Part shown: positions 7,848 through 16,641 of the stretch, piece after piece
Numbering within the stretch: position 1 is the stretch's first letter
Layout: every line of letters starts with the position of its first letter
Assembly: GCA_964448675.1 (NCBI GenBank)
Contig: CAYUZU010000044.1
Coordinates: 1-24,551, forward strand
Source: CAYUZU01 sp964448675
Lineage (GTDB): Bacteria > Planctomycetota > Phycisphaerae > UBA1845 > Fen-1342
Direction: 5' to 3'
DNA length: 24,551 bases
Notes under the pieces: model-generated
Told to the model about the DNA's origin: nothing
What the model saw: only the letters and a program-made list of their open reading frames with translations
Databases searched by the model: none
Translations under genes and position numbers: made by a program

Positions 7848-9953
7848 ATGTTGCAACCACAGGAATATATGGAATTTTCTCAACAAAATTTTTTGGAAGT
7901 GGTTTTGAAACGTCGGTGGATTATCGTGATCCTTTTTTTTATGATTGTTTTAACAGTTGGCGCTGGCACACTTCTAATGACACCGGTTTATAAAACCACC
8001 GCTAAAATTATCCTGGAAAAGAAATTGGAACAGGAAAAATACAGTCTGCTCAATTTACCGGGAATTATTCGCGATCCGTACGATTTCATTGCATCTGAAA
8101 TTGAAATTATCAAGAGCCGGCCAGTGGCCGAGAATGTGGTGGAAAAATTACAGTTGCATCGAAAGAATTCGATCAACCCGATGGAGGAGGTTGACGCAAA
8201 TAAGAAGTTTCAGTTGGCAGTCAACGACCTGATTGAAACGCTGGACGTGCAGAAAATTAAAGACACAAATGTCATCACGCTGAGTTATTGTTCGGAAGAC
8301 CCTGATCTGACTGTTGCGGTGGTCACGGAAATTGTTGAAGCATACAAATTGGAACGGGCCAAAATAAATGAGCGCGCGGAAAATTCGGACTATCTTGAAA
8401 AGCAGATTAAAATTTATGATAGCAAAATTTGCAGCCTGGTGACGCTTTCGGCAAAAGTCAAGGAAAAATGGGAGATGCATTCGGCCGAGCAAAAGGCGCA
8501 AACGCTTCAAAATAATTTAACAATTTTTCAGGAGAAGCTCAGCGAAACGCAATCCCAATACGACGCCAAAAAATCGAGACTGGATAATTTAAGGCGGCAG
8601 ATAATGGCCGGGAATAATTTTTTGGCGCTGGATGAAGAGGTGAGTCCCAGCCTGGTCAATCACATTTCTAAATTGAAAGAGCAACTATTGGGACTGGATG
8701 TGGAAATAAAACGGGCATTGCAAAAATACACGCCGAAAAACAAGCTGGTCATTCGAATGAAGGAAGAAAAAAAATATCTTTCGGAACAGTACCGAGGCGC
8801 GTTGATTGATTACATCAAAAGCGAGGAAGGCTATCTTCGCGCGCTGGATCAACAGATAACAAGCTACCAGTCCCGCTGCAATGCCATCTCCCGACAGGTG
8901 GCTGCGCTTTCGGAGCCGGAAAAGATGCAGCAAATGATCGATCGGGACCTGCAGAGCAACCGCGAGATATATTCCATGCTGGTGAAGCAGCGTGGTGAAA
9001 ACCAGATTTCCAATTCAAAGAAAGACCGGCAAATTAAAATCGAAATGGTCAGTCCGCCGGATCGACCCCTGAGGCCGGTGAAACCCAATAAACGGCTGAA
9101 TTTTATGCTCGCCGGCATTCTTGGACTGCTGGTTGGAACCGGCGCGGCATTTGGCTTCGAGTACCTCGATCATTCATACAGGATGATTCAGGAAAAGCGG
9201 TTGGCCCAACGATTGCAGGGGAATTTACTTCCGCCGGGCATTCTGCATCAAATGCTGCATAGAGATTATTATCAAGTTTCGGACCGCGAAGTTGTTCCGA
9301 AGCGCCGAAGATTTAGTTTGCAACCCAAAGGCTGGGCTTTGTCTCTGCTGGTGGTTCTTTTCTGTTTGCTGGTGACAGGCTCGGTTTTGTTAGCTCTGAA
9401 ATTCACCCCACGGGATCGGGCGAGTGATTCAAACCCGATTTCAACGCAAATGAACATGGGAGAATTGACCGGAGAGAAATTTGTTGAAATCAAAAAAAGA
9501 ACCTCGATCCATGAATTCATGGTGAGGGAATATGGCATGATCAATCAAAGTTTGATTGAGGAAGTTTGCAGTGCGAATCCCGGTTACGATGCATCGAAGC
9601 CTCTGAACGCCGGAGAAAAAGTATATCTTCCGCTGCTCAAGGGTCAGGATGCTGCCAGGCTCGGGCGGTTCGCGATACATGTTTTTTCACTCCGAAAATT
9701 CAACGAAGCTCTCGATCGTTATTCGAATTTGAGCCAGAAGGGGTATAATGCCGCGCTCATTTCGGTTCGAATTCCCAATGAGGGGCAGTTTTACAAAATT
9801 ACCGTGGCAACGTTCAATTCCGAAACTCAGGCGGAGAAATACCGCCGGAATTTGCTGAGGCAGAAAAATTTTAATCACGCCAACCTGTGGGATTTGGGTG
9901 AAGTTTTTAATGCGGATAAAAGAAGGATGGCGCTATGCAATGTTGTGCAGTAG
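7848..9953 (+). CDS. Wzz/GNVR chain-length protein fused to LysM-like and SPOR domains
   Basis: This 701-residue protein begins as a polysaccharide co-polymerase. TM1 is at about residues 20-45, followed by the Wzz domain, long coiled-coil periplasmic segments (about 180-390), and the Pro-rich signature PDRPLRPVKPNKR just before TM2 (about 415-440). In place of a tyrosine-kinase domain there is a basic linker, a third membrane segment (about 495-517), a LysM-like module (about 544-594, ending in AGEKVYLP) and a SPOR-like module (about 606-677, with AIHVFSL and GQFYKITVATF). The C-terminal part should therefore return to the periplasm, where LysM and SPOR modules bind peptidoglycan. It likely controls polymer length and anchors the assembly complex to the wall. 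The start has AGGAAAG overlapping the previous stop codon region, and the next gene overlaps its 3' end by 19 bp. Confidence 0.85.
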   Translation: MLQPQEYMEFSQQNFLEVVLKRRWIIVILFFMIVLTVGAGTLLMTPVYKTTAKIILEKKLEQEKYSLLNLPGIIRDPYDFIASEIEIIKSRPVAENVVEKLQLHRKNSINPMEEVDANKKFQLAVNDLIETLDVQKIKDTNVITLSYCSEDPDLTVAVVTEIVEAYKLERAKINERAENSDYLEKQIKIYDSKICSLVTLSAKVKEKWEMHSAEQKAQTLQNNLTIFQEKLSETQSQYDAKKSRLDNLRRQIMAGNNFLALDEEVSPSLVNHISKLKEQLLGLDVEIKRALQKYTPKNKLVIRMKEEKKYLSEQYRGALIDYIKSEEGYLRALDQQITSYQSRCNAISRQVAALSEPEKMQQMIDRDLQSNREIYSMLVKQRGENQISNSKKDRQIKIEMVSPPDRPLRPVKPNKRLNFMLAGILGLLVGTGAAFGFEYLDHSYRMIQEKRLAQRLQGNLLPPGILHQMLHRDYYQVSDREVVPKRRRFSLQPKGWALSLLVVLFCLLVTGSVLLALKFTPRDRASDSNPISTQMNMGELTGEKFVEIKKRTSIHEFMVREYGMINQSLIEEVCSANPGYDASKPLNAGEKVYLPLLKGQDAARLGRFAIHVFSLRKFNEALDRYSNLSQKGYNAALISVRIPNEGQFYKITVATFNSETQAEKYRRNLLRQKNFNHANLWDLGEVFNADKRRMALCNVVQ

Positions 9954-11110
9954 CTTACTCGATTTATGAATACGATGGCCGCGTGAAACGGGAGACCGAA
10001 GCGCTTTTGAGCGACGGCCACGAAGTGGATGTGATTTGTTTGGGTGAGAAGTACAAACAAGGCCAGGCTGTGGTGGATGGCGCTCGTTTGCACCGCGTGC
10101 AATCCCGGGATGTGAATGAAAAATATTTGCTGCAATATGTGTATCGATTGATGAAGTTTTTTATTTTGACTTTTTTTAAGCTAACATGGCTCTTTTTCAA
10201 AAAGCGGTACCGAATTATTCATGTGCATAATTTGCCTGACTTCCTGGTTTTCACAACCGTGATTCCCAAACTGTTCGGCGCGAAAGTCATTCTGGATATT
10301 CACGATGTGCTGCCGGAGTTTTATGCGCGGAAATTCAACGCAACCATGAATCACGCCTGCGTTCGGCTGCTGAAAATTTTGGAGCGAATTTCCACAGGGT
10401 ACGCGAATCATGTGATCACAGTGACGGAAATCTGGCGGGAGCGACTGTGCGAGCGGGGCGTTCCATCGGGAAAATGCTCGGTCATTCTCAACGCCCCGGA
10501 CGAGCGGCTCTTCCCCGGAAATTTTCCGGCGATACGCAATAACGGCGCGCCCACAAAATTGATTTATACAGGCACATTGAAGGAACACTCCGGCATCGAT
10601 GTAATTCTCGAAGCGGTACGAAAAGTGAAAATGACAGGAGCAAACCTTTGCCTCGATGTGTATGGCATGGGCGAAGAAAAAGCGAATTTGCTGAACCAGG
10701 CCGAATCGCTGCAACTTCAGGATTTGGTTGAATTTCACGAAGCAGTGCCCATAGCGCAAATGAGTGAGGTGTTGGCCGGTTCGGACATTGGCATCGATCC
10801 GAAAAAGGATGGCGTGTATTCCGGCGAAACGCTGAGCGTTAAATCCATGGAATTTCTGGCTACAGGACTGCCGGCGATTGTTTCCAAAACAAAGGCCGCT
10901 GCGGCTTATTACGATGATTCCATGGTCTCATTTTTCGAACCTGGCGACGCCGACGACCTGGGAAAATTAATCATCGAATTGAGCCGGAATCCCGAGCGCA
11001 GGCAAGTCCAGCGCACCAACGGTCGGAAGTTTTTCGAGCGACATAGTTGGAAAAATTATCGACAGAAATATTTGGAAATAGTCCATAGTCTTTCGCCTGA
11101 ACAATACTGA
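9935..11110 (+). CDS. Glycosyltransferase family 4
   Basis: The 391-residue protein has a GT-B fold. The N-terminal acceptor half shows YDGRVKRETEALLSDGHEVDV and IIHVHNLPDFL; the donor half shows KLIYTGTLKEHSGIDVILEA and the E-x7-E element in GETLSVKSMEFLATGLPAIVS. These are retaining transferases that use nucleotide sugars. AGAAGGA lies seven bases before the ATG, and the 19-bp overlap with the Wzz-like gene argues for coupled expression. It likely adds one sugar to the repeat unit on the cytoplasmic face of the membrane. Donor and acceptor sugars cannot be told from sequence. Confidence 0.88.
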   Translation: MQCCAVAYSIYEYDGRVKRETEALLSDGHEVDVICLGEKYKQGQAVVDGARLHRVQSRDVNEKYLLQYVYRLMKFFILTFFKLTWLFFKKRYRIIHVHNLPDFLVFTTVIPKLFGAKVILDIHDVLPEFYARKFNATMNHACVRLLKILERISTGYANHVITVTEIWRERLCERGVPSGKCSVILNAPDERLFPGNFPAIRNNGAPTKLIYTGTLKEHSGIDVILEAVRKVKMTGANLCLDVYGMGEEKANLLNQAESLQLQDLVEFHEAVPIAQMSEVLAGSDIGIDPKKDGVYSGETLSVKSMEFLATGLPAIVSKTKAAAAYYDDSMVSFFEPGDADDLGKLIIELSRNPERRQVQRTNGRKFFERHSWKNYRQKYLEIVHSLSPEQY

Positions 11111-11202
11111 TGAAATTGCTTGCCTAATTGAGGTAATAGATTTCTCTAATATATAATTTTTAACGACGAGTTCAGGTGTACTGAAAAAATCGGTTTGCAT
11201 AT

Positions 11203-11256
11203 GGAGTGCATCGCCTTTATGCGATGCACCTGCAATGCATAAAGGCATTGCACTCC
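11203..11256. repeat. Double-hairpin inverted repeat (GGAGTGCA ends)
   Basis: Two 26-bp arms that begin GGAGTGCA and end TGCACTCC are inverted copies of each other with only a few differences. Each arm also folds alone: TGCATCGC-CTTTAT-GCGATGCA on the left and TGCAATGC-ATAAAG-GCATTGCA on the right, both with perfect 8-bp stems. A further small stem, TTCAG with CTGAA, lies just upstream at 11171-11185. The element fills the gap between the glycosyltransferase and the polymerase gene and may affect transcript ends there. Confidence 0.75.
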
Positions 11257-11308
11257 GAGCTCATTCAATTTAGCGGTTTTGGCAACAAACAAATAGAGAA
11301 CAGATAAA

Positions 11309-12835
11309 ATGATCCCAACGACTCCGAACATATCCTTTTTCAAATTGCAAAATACACTGTGGCTGGGGACCGGGCTGGTTTTGGGCCTGGGTATTTTAAC
11401 TATTCTAAAATTCGATGCAGAGTGGAGAATGTTTCTCACTATCGGCCTGGCCATTCCGTTCGTTTTGATGATGAGCCGAAATATTAAGCAGGTCTGCCTG
11501 GCATTGCTGATTTTGAGCATTCCCATCAACGCGGATGTGAATTTCATCTATCGGCCCCATCACGGCGGGGCCAGCGGGTTAGGCATCAACCTGATCGACG
11601 TGCCGCTGCTGTGCCTGTATTTGCTCTGGATTATCGAACGGGCGCGGGACAGGAAAACGCTGACGGAAAAGGCCACCCCGGCGATGTTCCCATTGGCTGG
11701 ATTTTTTATCATCGTTCTCCTGTCCATGTTGAACGCGACCGACATCCAATTCAGCCTGTTCGAAGTGGTGCAGATGTTCAAAGCGATTTTGATTTTCTGG
11801 TTCATCGCAAGCCAGGTGAGGGAGGAAAAAGAGGTGCGCATCATCATTACTTTTTTATTGATTGGCCTGTCGATAGAATGCGCGATCTCGCTTTTTCAGG
11901 GTTTTTTGGGACAGGGAACCGGTCTGGCGATTTTAGGGGAGAGCGAAAAGATCGCTTCCCAGGAACTGGATTCGGTGGGACAAGTCACCCGAATCTGGGG
12001 CACGTTCGGTTCGTCAAATATCTTTGCTTTTTATTTGCAATTTATTTTGCCTGTGCCCATTGCACTGCTGTTCTGTAATCGCGCGAAAACTAATCGGCTA
12101 TTCATGCTTGTCGTTTCGATTGCCGGGACAATCGCGCTGCTGTTCACGCTGTCGCGAGGCGGCTGGCTGGGATTTGCGGTTTCAATGGTTATTGTACTCG
12201 GATTTTATGTTTTCAGAGGCTCTCTGAGCATATCAAAAATCGCTGTCATTTTTGTTGTGATTCTTATCGCCGCGTTGGTGCTGTTGGGATTTTCAGATAT
12301 TATTCTGGCGCGCATTCAGTCCGATGACGGGGAGTCCGCTTACATCCGAATCCCGATGATGCAGGTCGCCTGGGCGATCATCAAGGCGCATCCATTTTTG
12401 GGCATCGGAATCAACAATTACACCGAAGTGATGCGGACCTACGATCCAACCTCGTCGCGAATTTCGTTCTGGTTCGATTACCCGGTACACAATCAGTTTT
12501 TATTCATAGCCGCGGAGGTCGGTGTGTTCGGATTGCTGTTTTTTTTGATTTTCATTTTTTTTCTTTTCAGAACCGGAGTGTTTGTGGTGAAACGAACGTC
12601 GCCTGACAGTTTTTACGGTCAATTGGCGATTGGCATAATGGCAGGTTTTGCCGGATTTTTGGTGCACTGCCTCGGTGACTTCCCGCTGCTGAGCTATTTT
12701 TCGTTATTCTGGGCGCTGACCGGATTGTTGTGCGCTTTGGGCAATCAAATACAAAAATCACAATTCCATTTGAAGAAGAACGCTTTTGTGAAATTTATAA
12801 TCAACTACGAACTATGTCATCAGCAAGTAAAATAA
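11309..12835 (+). CDS. O-antigen polymerase/ligase-type membrane protein (Wzy/WaaL family)
   Basis: The 508-residue product is highly hydrophobic, with about eleven or twelve membrane segments. A long loop in the second half carries the family pattern HPFLGIGINNY followed by FWFDYPVHNQFLFIAAEVGVFG, as in Wzy polymerases and WaaL ligases. With a Wzx-type flippase immediately downstream and a Wzz-like protein upstream, the polymerase role (joining lipid-linked repeat units in the periplasm) is more likely than ligase. The ATG is preceded only by a weak purine-rich site (AGAGAAC). The last 22 bp overlap the next gene. Sequence alone cannot cleanly separate polymerase from ligase. Confidence 0.82.
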   Translation: MIPTTPNISFFKLQNTLWLGTGLVLGLGILTILKFDAEWRMFLTIGLAIPFVLMMSRNIKQVCLALLILSIPINADVNFIYRPHHGGASGLGINLIDVPLLCLYLLWIIERARDRKTLTEKATPAMFPLAGFFIIVLLSMLNATDIQFSLFEVVQMFKAILIFWFIASQVREEKEVRIIITFLLIGLSIECAISLFQGFLGQGTGLAILGESEKIASQELDSVGQVTRIWGTFGSSNIFAFYLQFILPVPIALLFCNRAKTNRLFMLVVSIAGTIALLFTLSRGGWLGFAVSMVIVLGFYVFRGSLSISKIAVIFVVILIAALVLLGFSDIILARIQSDDGESAYIRIPMMQVAWAIIKAHPFLGIGINNYTEVMRTYDPTSSRISFWFDYPVHNQFLFIAAEVGVFGLLFFLIFIFFLFRTGVFVVKRTSPDSFYGQLAIGIMAGFAGFLVHCLGDFPLLSYFSLFWALTGLLCALGNQIQKSQFHLKKNAFVKFIINYELCHQQVK

Positions 12836-14292
12836 CAAAAAACTCGGCCATCATCTTTTTCAATCGGCTGATCAATCCCGTCATCGCCATGGTTTTGGTG
12901 ATTTATGTTGCGCGCTATCTCAGCGTGGAAGACATGGGAAAGTATTCGTTCATTCGATCCTATTTTTCCATTTTTATGGTGATCGCGTCGTTCGGATTGC
13001 AACGGCCTTTGATTCGGGATATCGCCAAAAATCAAAAATCAGCCGGGATTTTCTTTTTCAATTCCGCGCTGCTGGGTTTGGTTTCTTCGGTAATAATGAT
13101 TAGTTTGGCTGTCGTGATTGTCAATCTCGCCAACTATTCGACAGATGTGAGAACCGGGGTTTACATCATCAGTTTTTCGCTGCTGGCAACAACCCTGAAT
13201 GAATACTGCCAGGCCGTGTTTGCCGCGTTCGAAAAATTCGGGCAGAATACGATCATTATTTTAGTGTCCAGCATCGTGAGGACGGTTGCAGCGATTTTGT
13301 TTTTGATTACTGGTTATGGACTATTTGCATTAATTAGCGTCATTTTAGCGGTCAACTTTCTTGAACTCATGTTGAAGCTGATTGTTGTGAAAAAAATGGT
13401 CGGGACAATTCCTCTGAAACTGGAACCGGCGTTCCAAAAGAATCTCATCCGGATGATTCCCACGTTCACGCTTATTTCTGTCCTTTCGGTGATTTACTGG
13501 CGCATCGATATTCTGATGCTGTCCAAAATGACGACGATGGTTGAGGTTGGCATTTACGCAGCCGCCTACCGGTTGATGGAAACGTGCAAAGGCCTGCCGT
13601 TGAGCATTGCCCGGGCCATGTTTCCCGGGCTGTCGCAAATGTGCAGTTCGGATAATGGCAGGGCAAAGGAGATGGCGGACAAAATTATTAAATGGACGGG
13701 GCTGATGATTATTCCGATGGCAGCCGGGACATCCATGCTGTCCGGCGAAATCATTTTCTTTTTCTACAAAACCAAATTTATAGCAGCGGTGCCAGTACTG
13801 CAAATTTTAATCTGGACGATTGTGCCTTATGGTTTTGCCATGATCCTGGCCAATTTATTGGTCGCTAACAATTTGCAAAAATATGATTTGCGGGTGAATT
13901 TGTTCGCGTTCGGAGTAAACCTGATTTTGAATTATTTTTTCATCAAAAAATTCAGCTACCTGGGCGCAAGCTACGCGACAATAATTTCGATCATTATATT
14001 TTTTCTTTTGCAGAATTATTTTGTCAGGCGGCATTTGTTCTCAGTTGATTATTTCAGCCTGTTAATGAAGCCTTCTATTGCTGCATTGGTCATGGCGCTT
14101 TTCCTCATTGGTTCGCATGAATTTTACTTGATTTTACGGGTGGTGCTCGCAAGCTTCATTTATTTCATAATGCTGGGACTATTGAAAACATTTACGCATG
14201 ATGAATTAAATCGATTGGGTTTCACAAAATTTAAAGCCGGTATAAAATTCAAATTGAAAAAACAAAAATTAAATATGAGGATCGTGGAATGA
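12814..14292 (+). CDS. Polysaccharide flippase, Wzx type (MOP superfamily)
   Basis: The 492-residue protein has about twelve to fourteen membrane helices. The N-terminus, SKITKNSAIIFFNRLINPVIAM followed by VARYLSVEDMGKYSF, is typical of oligosaccharide flippases that move lipid-linked repeat units across the inner membrane. ATG 12814 is chosen because homology starts there; an in-frame ATG at 12730 would add a 28-residue polar tail lying inside the polymerase gene. No good ribosome-binding site precedes either start, so coupling to the upstream gene through the 22-bp overlap is likely. The gene ends in an ATGA overlap with the following glycosyltransferase. Confidence 0.87.
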   Translation: MSSASKITKNSAIIFFNRLINPVIAMVLVIYVARYLSVEDMGKYSFIRSYFSIFMVIASFGLQRPLIRDIAKNQKSAGIFFFNSALLGLVSSVIMISLAVVIVNLANYSTDVRTGVYIISFSLLATTLNEYCQAVFAAFEKFGQNTIIILVSSIVRTVAAILFLITGYGLFALISVILAVNFLELMLKLIVVKKMVGTIPLKLEPAFQKNLIRMIPTFTLISVLSVIYWRIDILMLSKMTTMVEVGIYAAAYRLMETCKGLPLSIARAMFPGLSQMCSSDNGRAKEMADKIIKWTGLMIIPMAAGTSMLSGEIIFFFYKTKFIAAVPVLQILIWTIVPYGFAMILANLLVANNLQKYDLRVNLFAFGVNLILNYFFIKKFSYLGASYATIISIIIFFLLQNYFVRRHLFSVDYFSLLMKPSIAALVMALFLIGSHEFYLILRVVLASFIYFIMLGLLKTFTHDELNRLGFTKFKAGIKFKLKKQKLNMRIVE

Positions 14293-15248
14293 TTTCCGTC
14301 ATAATTCCGGTTTACAATTGCATTCGAACGCTGCCGAACGTGTTGAACGGATTGTTAGAGCAAACGCCCGGCGCCGGCCCGTTCGAGATAATCGTAGTGG
14401 ACGATGGGTCCACAGATGGGTCAGGTATCTTCGCTAAAGAATTCAGCAAGAAGTCTCCGGTGCGAACGCTATTTTTGGCGCAATCCAACCAGGGCGCGGC
14501 GGCGGCCCGTAATGCGGGGATTCAACGTGCCCACGGCGACATACTCGTGTTTCTGGATGCGGATATTATTCCGACGAAAACACTGCTGGAAGAGCATTCG
14601 AAATTCCACAGTATTCATCCCGAAGTCACAGACGCGGTGAGAGGCCGAGCCATCCTCAGCCCGGAAATCGACGCGTCGAAACAGGTGGTGTTGGACCAGA
14701 CTTATCTTAAAGATGAAAGCCCAATGGAGACGCGCATTAGCTGGACTGATTTTGTGACCAACAATATTTCAATGAAGCGAAAAGTGCTGACGGGCAACGA
14801 GATATTTTTCGACGAACAAATGCTGCGTAACGAAGATGTGGAGTTGGGCTATCGACTCACGCGAGTGGGATTGCGGTTGTTCTATCATTCCGGCGCGGTG
14901 GGCTATCACTTTCACCCGCTGAATCTGAAGAAGCATATCGAGCGGGCGAAAATCCACAGTCGTTCCTATGCGATATGGTTCAAGCGAAATCCGGCGTTGA
15001 AAAACGAACTGGTCAAAATGGGCAAAGAAAGCAATTACGGCTTTGTGACCGGCCAGAGCCGGAAATCGAAGATTTTGAAACACTACGCGAAAGTTGCGCT
15101 GGTGAACGGCGTTTCAGTCCACCTTGTCAAAGCGCTGGGCACATCGATGATGGCTTTCAACCCGAATGTGGCGAGGCAGTTTTTCAGGCATGTGTACCAG
15201 TATTATTTCAGAACCAATTTGAAGCGACAGTCGCGTTTACTGGCGTAA
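14289..15248 (+). CDS. Glycosyltransferase family 2
   Basis: The 319-residue protein is a GT-A enzyme. It opens with ISVIIPVYNCIRTLPNVL, then IIVVDDGSTDGS, the AAAARNAGI helix and the metal- and nucleotide-binding FLDADI (DxD). The C-terminal half carries NEDVELGYRLTRVGLRL, the usual acceptor/base region (ED) of family 2. It has no membrane segments and should act at the cytoplasmic face. The four-base ATGA overlap with the flippase gene and GAGGATCG upstream support the start and a shared transcript. Donor sugar is unknown. Confidence 0.9.
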   Translation: MISVIIPVYNCIRTLPNVLNGLLEQTPGAGPFEIIVVDDGSTDGSGIFAKEFSKKSPVRTLFLAQSNQGAAAARNAGIQRAHGDILVFLDADIIPTKTLLEEHSKFHSIHPEVTDAVRGRAILSPEIDASKQVVLDQTYLKDESPMETRISWTDFVTNNISMKRKVLTGNEIFFDEQMLRNEDVELGYRLTRVGLRLFYHSGAVGYHFHPLNLKKHIERAKIHSRSYAIWFKRNPALKNELVKMGKESNYGFVTGQSRKSKILKHYAKVALVNGVSVHLVKALGTSMMAFNPNVARQFFRHVYQYYFRTNLKRQSRLLA

Positions 15249-15255
15249 ATAAATA

Positions 15256-15290
15256 TTAACCACGAAGCGCTCGAAGAACACGAAGGGGGG
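15256..15290. repeat. Dispersed CACGAAG-type repeat
   Basis: The segment has AACCACGAAG and AGAACACGAAGG, a degenerate tandem of CACGAAG-like units. A segment at 20551-20580 whose complement reads GCCACCAAGACTCGAAGG looks like a relative in the opposite orientation. It lies eight bases after the preceding stop codon. Confidence 0.55.
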
Positions 15291-15300
15291 GATACTGGTA

Positions 15301-15341
15301 AGTCCCACTTTGAAAGGGGATTTAAGGGGATGTTTCGTGGA
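15301..15341. repeat. Dispersed repeat with CTTTGAAAGGGGATTTAAGGGG core
   Basis: The segment AGTCCCACTTTGAAAGG followed by GGATTTAAGGGGATG resembles the familiar intergenic pattern of CCCCCTTTGAAAGGGGG followed by ATTTAGGGGG. It includes a short stem, CTTT with AAAG, and repeated G runs. Together with the preceding CACGAAG-type element it occupies most of the gap between two glycosyltransferase genes. Confidence 0.55.
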
Positions 15342-15403
15342 TAGTTATACAACGTATTTAAAATTCTGTGCCTGGCTGAATAAAGATAAATAAAAGGTAC
15401 CAG

Positions 15404-16609
15404 TTGAAAAAAAAAGCTCAGAAAATATCCGTTTTAATGCTCCTTCCGTATTTCCCACCGGATTATTCCGGGGCCGGGGCGCAAGCATTGAAATTATCGC
15501 TTGAATTGAAAAAGCAGGGAGTCTCTGTTTCGGTGATTTGTACGGGAAAAAGCATAATTCCAAAATTTGAAAAAGTAGGAGGAATCAACGTGATTCGCGT
15601 CCCTGCATTTGGACAGGAGGTGTTTCGGACCTTGTTATTCAATATTGGGGCGCTGCTGTTTTTATTGTTGAAAATGAAGCAATTCGACATCATTCACCTT
15701 CACAGTTTGAACGGTATGTACAGCGCGGTTTTTCTGAGATGGTTAGCCGGGAAAAAAGTGGTCTTCAAAATGACCAATTTTGGAATGGACGATCCGCTGT
15801 CGCTTCAAAAGCAGCCGGGCGGAAAATTGAAATATTTCTTTTTCAAGGCTGTGGACAAAGTCGTCGCCATCAATTCGGATTGTTTGAACGCCTATCTGAA
15901 AGCGAATCTGCTCTCGGAAAAGTGTTCGTTCATTCCCAATGGCGTGGATGTGGAGAAATTCAAACCTTTGAATATTCAGGAAAAAATCGCTTTGAAAAAA
16001 ATGATGGGATTGAGCGAAGATGAATTGGTGATTTCGTTCCTGGGACAAATCAGCCGAAGAAAAGGTGTGCATAAAATCGTCGCTGCGCTGAAAAACTTGG
16101 CGACAGAATTACCTGATTTCCGATGTTATCTTGTCGGGCCGGCTGCGGAAAAAAATTATTTTTCCGAATTGAAAAAACAAATCGGGCGGGATAATTTTGA
16201 AGACCGATTTGTGTTTCCGGGAGAGGTGAAAGAGAGCCAGAAATATTTACAGGCGTCAGATATTTTCGTTTTTCCCTCGGAAAAGGAAGGCTTGCCCAAC
16301 GCGCTGTTAGAAGCCATGTCCTGCGGATTGCCCTGTGTTGCCAGCAATATCAGCGGTTGCGCGGATGCTATTCAGCAGGGGTTTAACGGATTTTTGTTCG
16401 AACCGGATGATATTTCCAGCCTGTCGAAATGTCTGGCGAAGCTTGCGGGAGACGAAAATCTGCGTCAAAAAATTGGCGCCAATGCAATACAGACCATAAT
16501 CGAAAAATACTCGCTTGAAAAAATTTCGAGCTTTTACCTGAATTTATATTTTGAACTATTCGAATCAAGGCTAAAGGCTTTAGAAATTGAACTAACGCCT
16601 AACTGCTAA
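15404..16609 (+). CDS. Glycosyltransferase family 4
   Basis: The 401-residue GT-B protein shows VLMLLPYFPPDYSGAGAQA at its start, FDIIHLHSLNG, the NGVDVEKF donor loop, VISFLGQISRRKGVHKIV and the E-x7-E motif in EKEGLPNALLEAMSCGLP. TTG 15404 is taken as start because AAAAGG lies seven bases upstream; the first internal ATG (15437) would remove part of the first strand and has no site. The last ten or so residues are encoded by sequence (AACTAACGCCT at 16590-16600) that also occurs in the non-coding gap at 6199-6209, so the C-terminal tail may have grown into a repeat. It likely adds a sugar to the locus product. Confidence 0.87.
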   Translation: MKKKAQKISVLMLLPYFPPDYSGAGAQALKLSLELKKQGVSVSVICTGKSIIPKFEKVGGINVIRVPAFGQEVFRTLLFNIGALLFLLLKMKQFDIIHLHSLNGMYSAVFLRWLAGKKVVFKMTNFGMDDPLSLQKQPGGKLKYFFFKAVDKVVAINSDCLNAYLKANLLSEKCSFIPNGVDVEKFKPLNIQEKIALKKMMGLSEDELVISFLGQISRRKGVHKIVAALKNLATELPDFRCYLVGPAAEKNYFSELKKQIGRDNFEDRFVFPGEVKESQKYLQASDIFVFPSEKEGLPNALLEAMSCGLPCVASNISGCADAIQQGFNGFLFEPDDISSLSKCLAKLAGDENLRQKIGANAIQTIIEKYSLEKISSFYLNLYFELFESRLKALEIELTPNC

Positions 16610-16641
16610 TAACTAATCCCTTAATAAAACTGGAGTGAATC

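Noticed and set aside
10181..10759. 192-codon open frame on the minus strand
   Set aside because: Antisense to the GT4 gene at 9935-11110; no motif and no ribosome-binding context.
12730..12813. Upstream in-frame start for the flippase gene
   Set aside because: The added 28 residues are polar, lie within the polymerase gene and precede the recognisable family start at 12814.
13345..13803. 152-codon open frame on the minus strand
   Set aside because: Antisense to the flippase gene; His/Asn/Arg-rich shadow composition.
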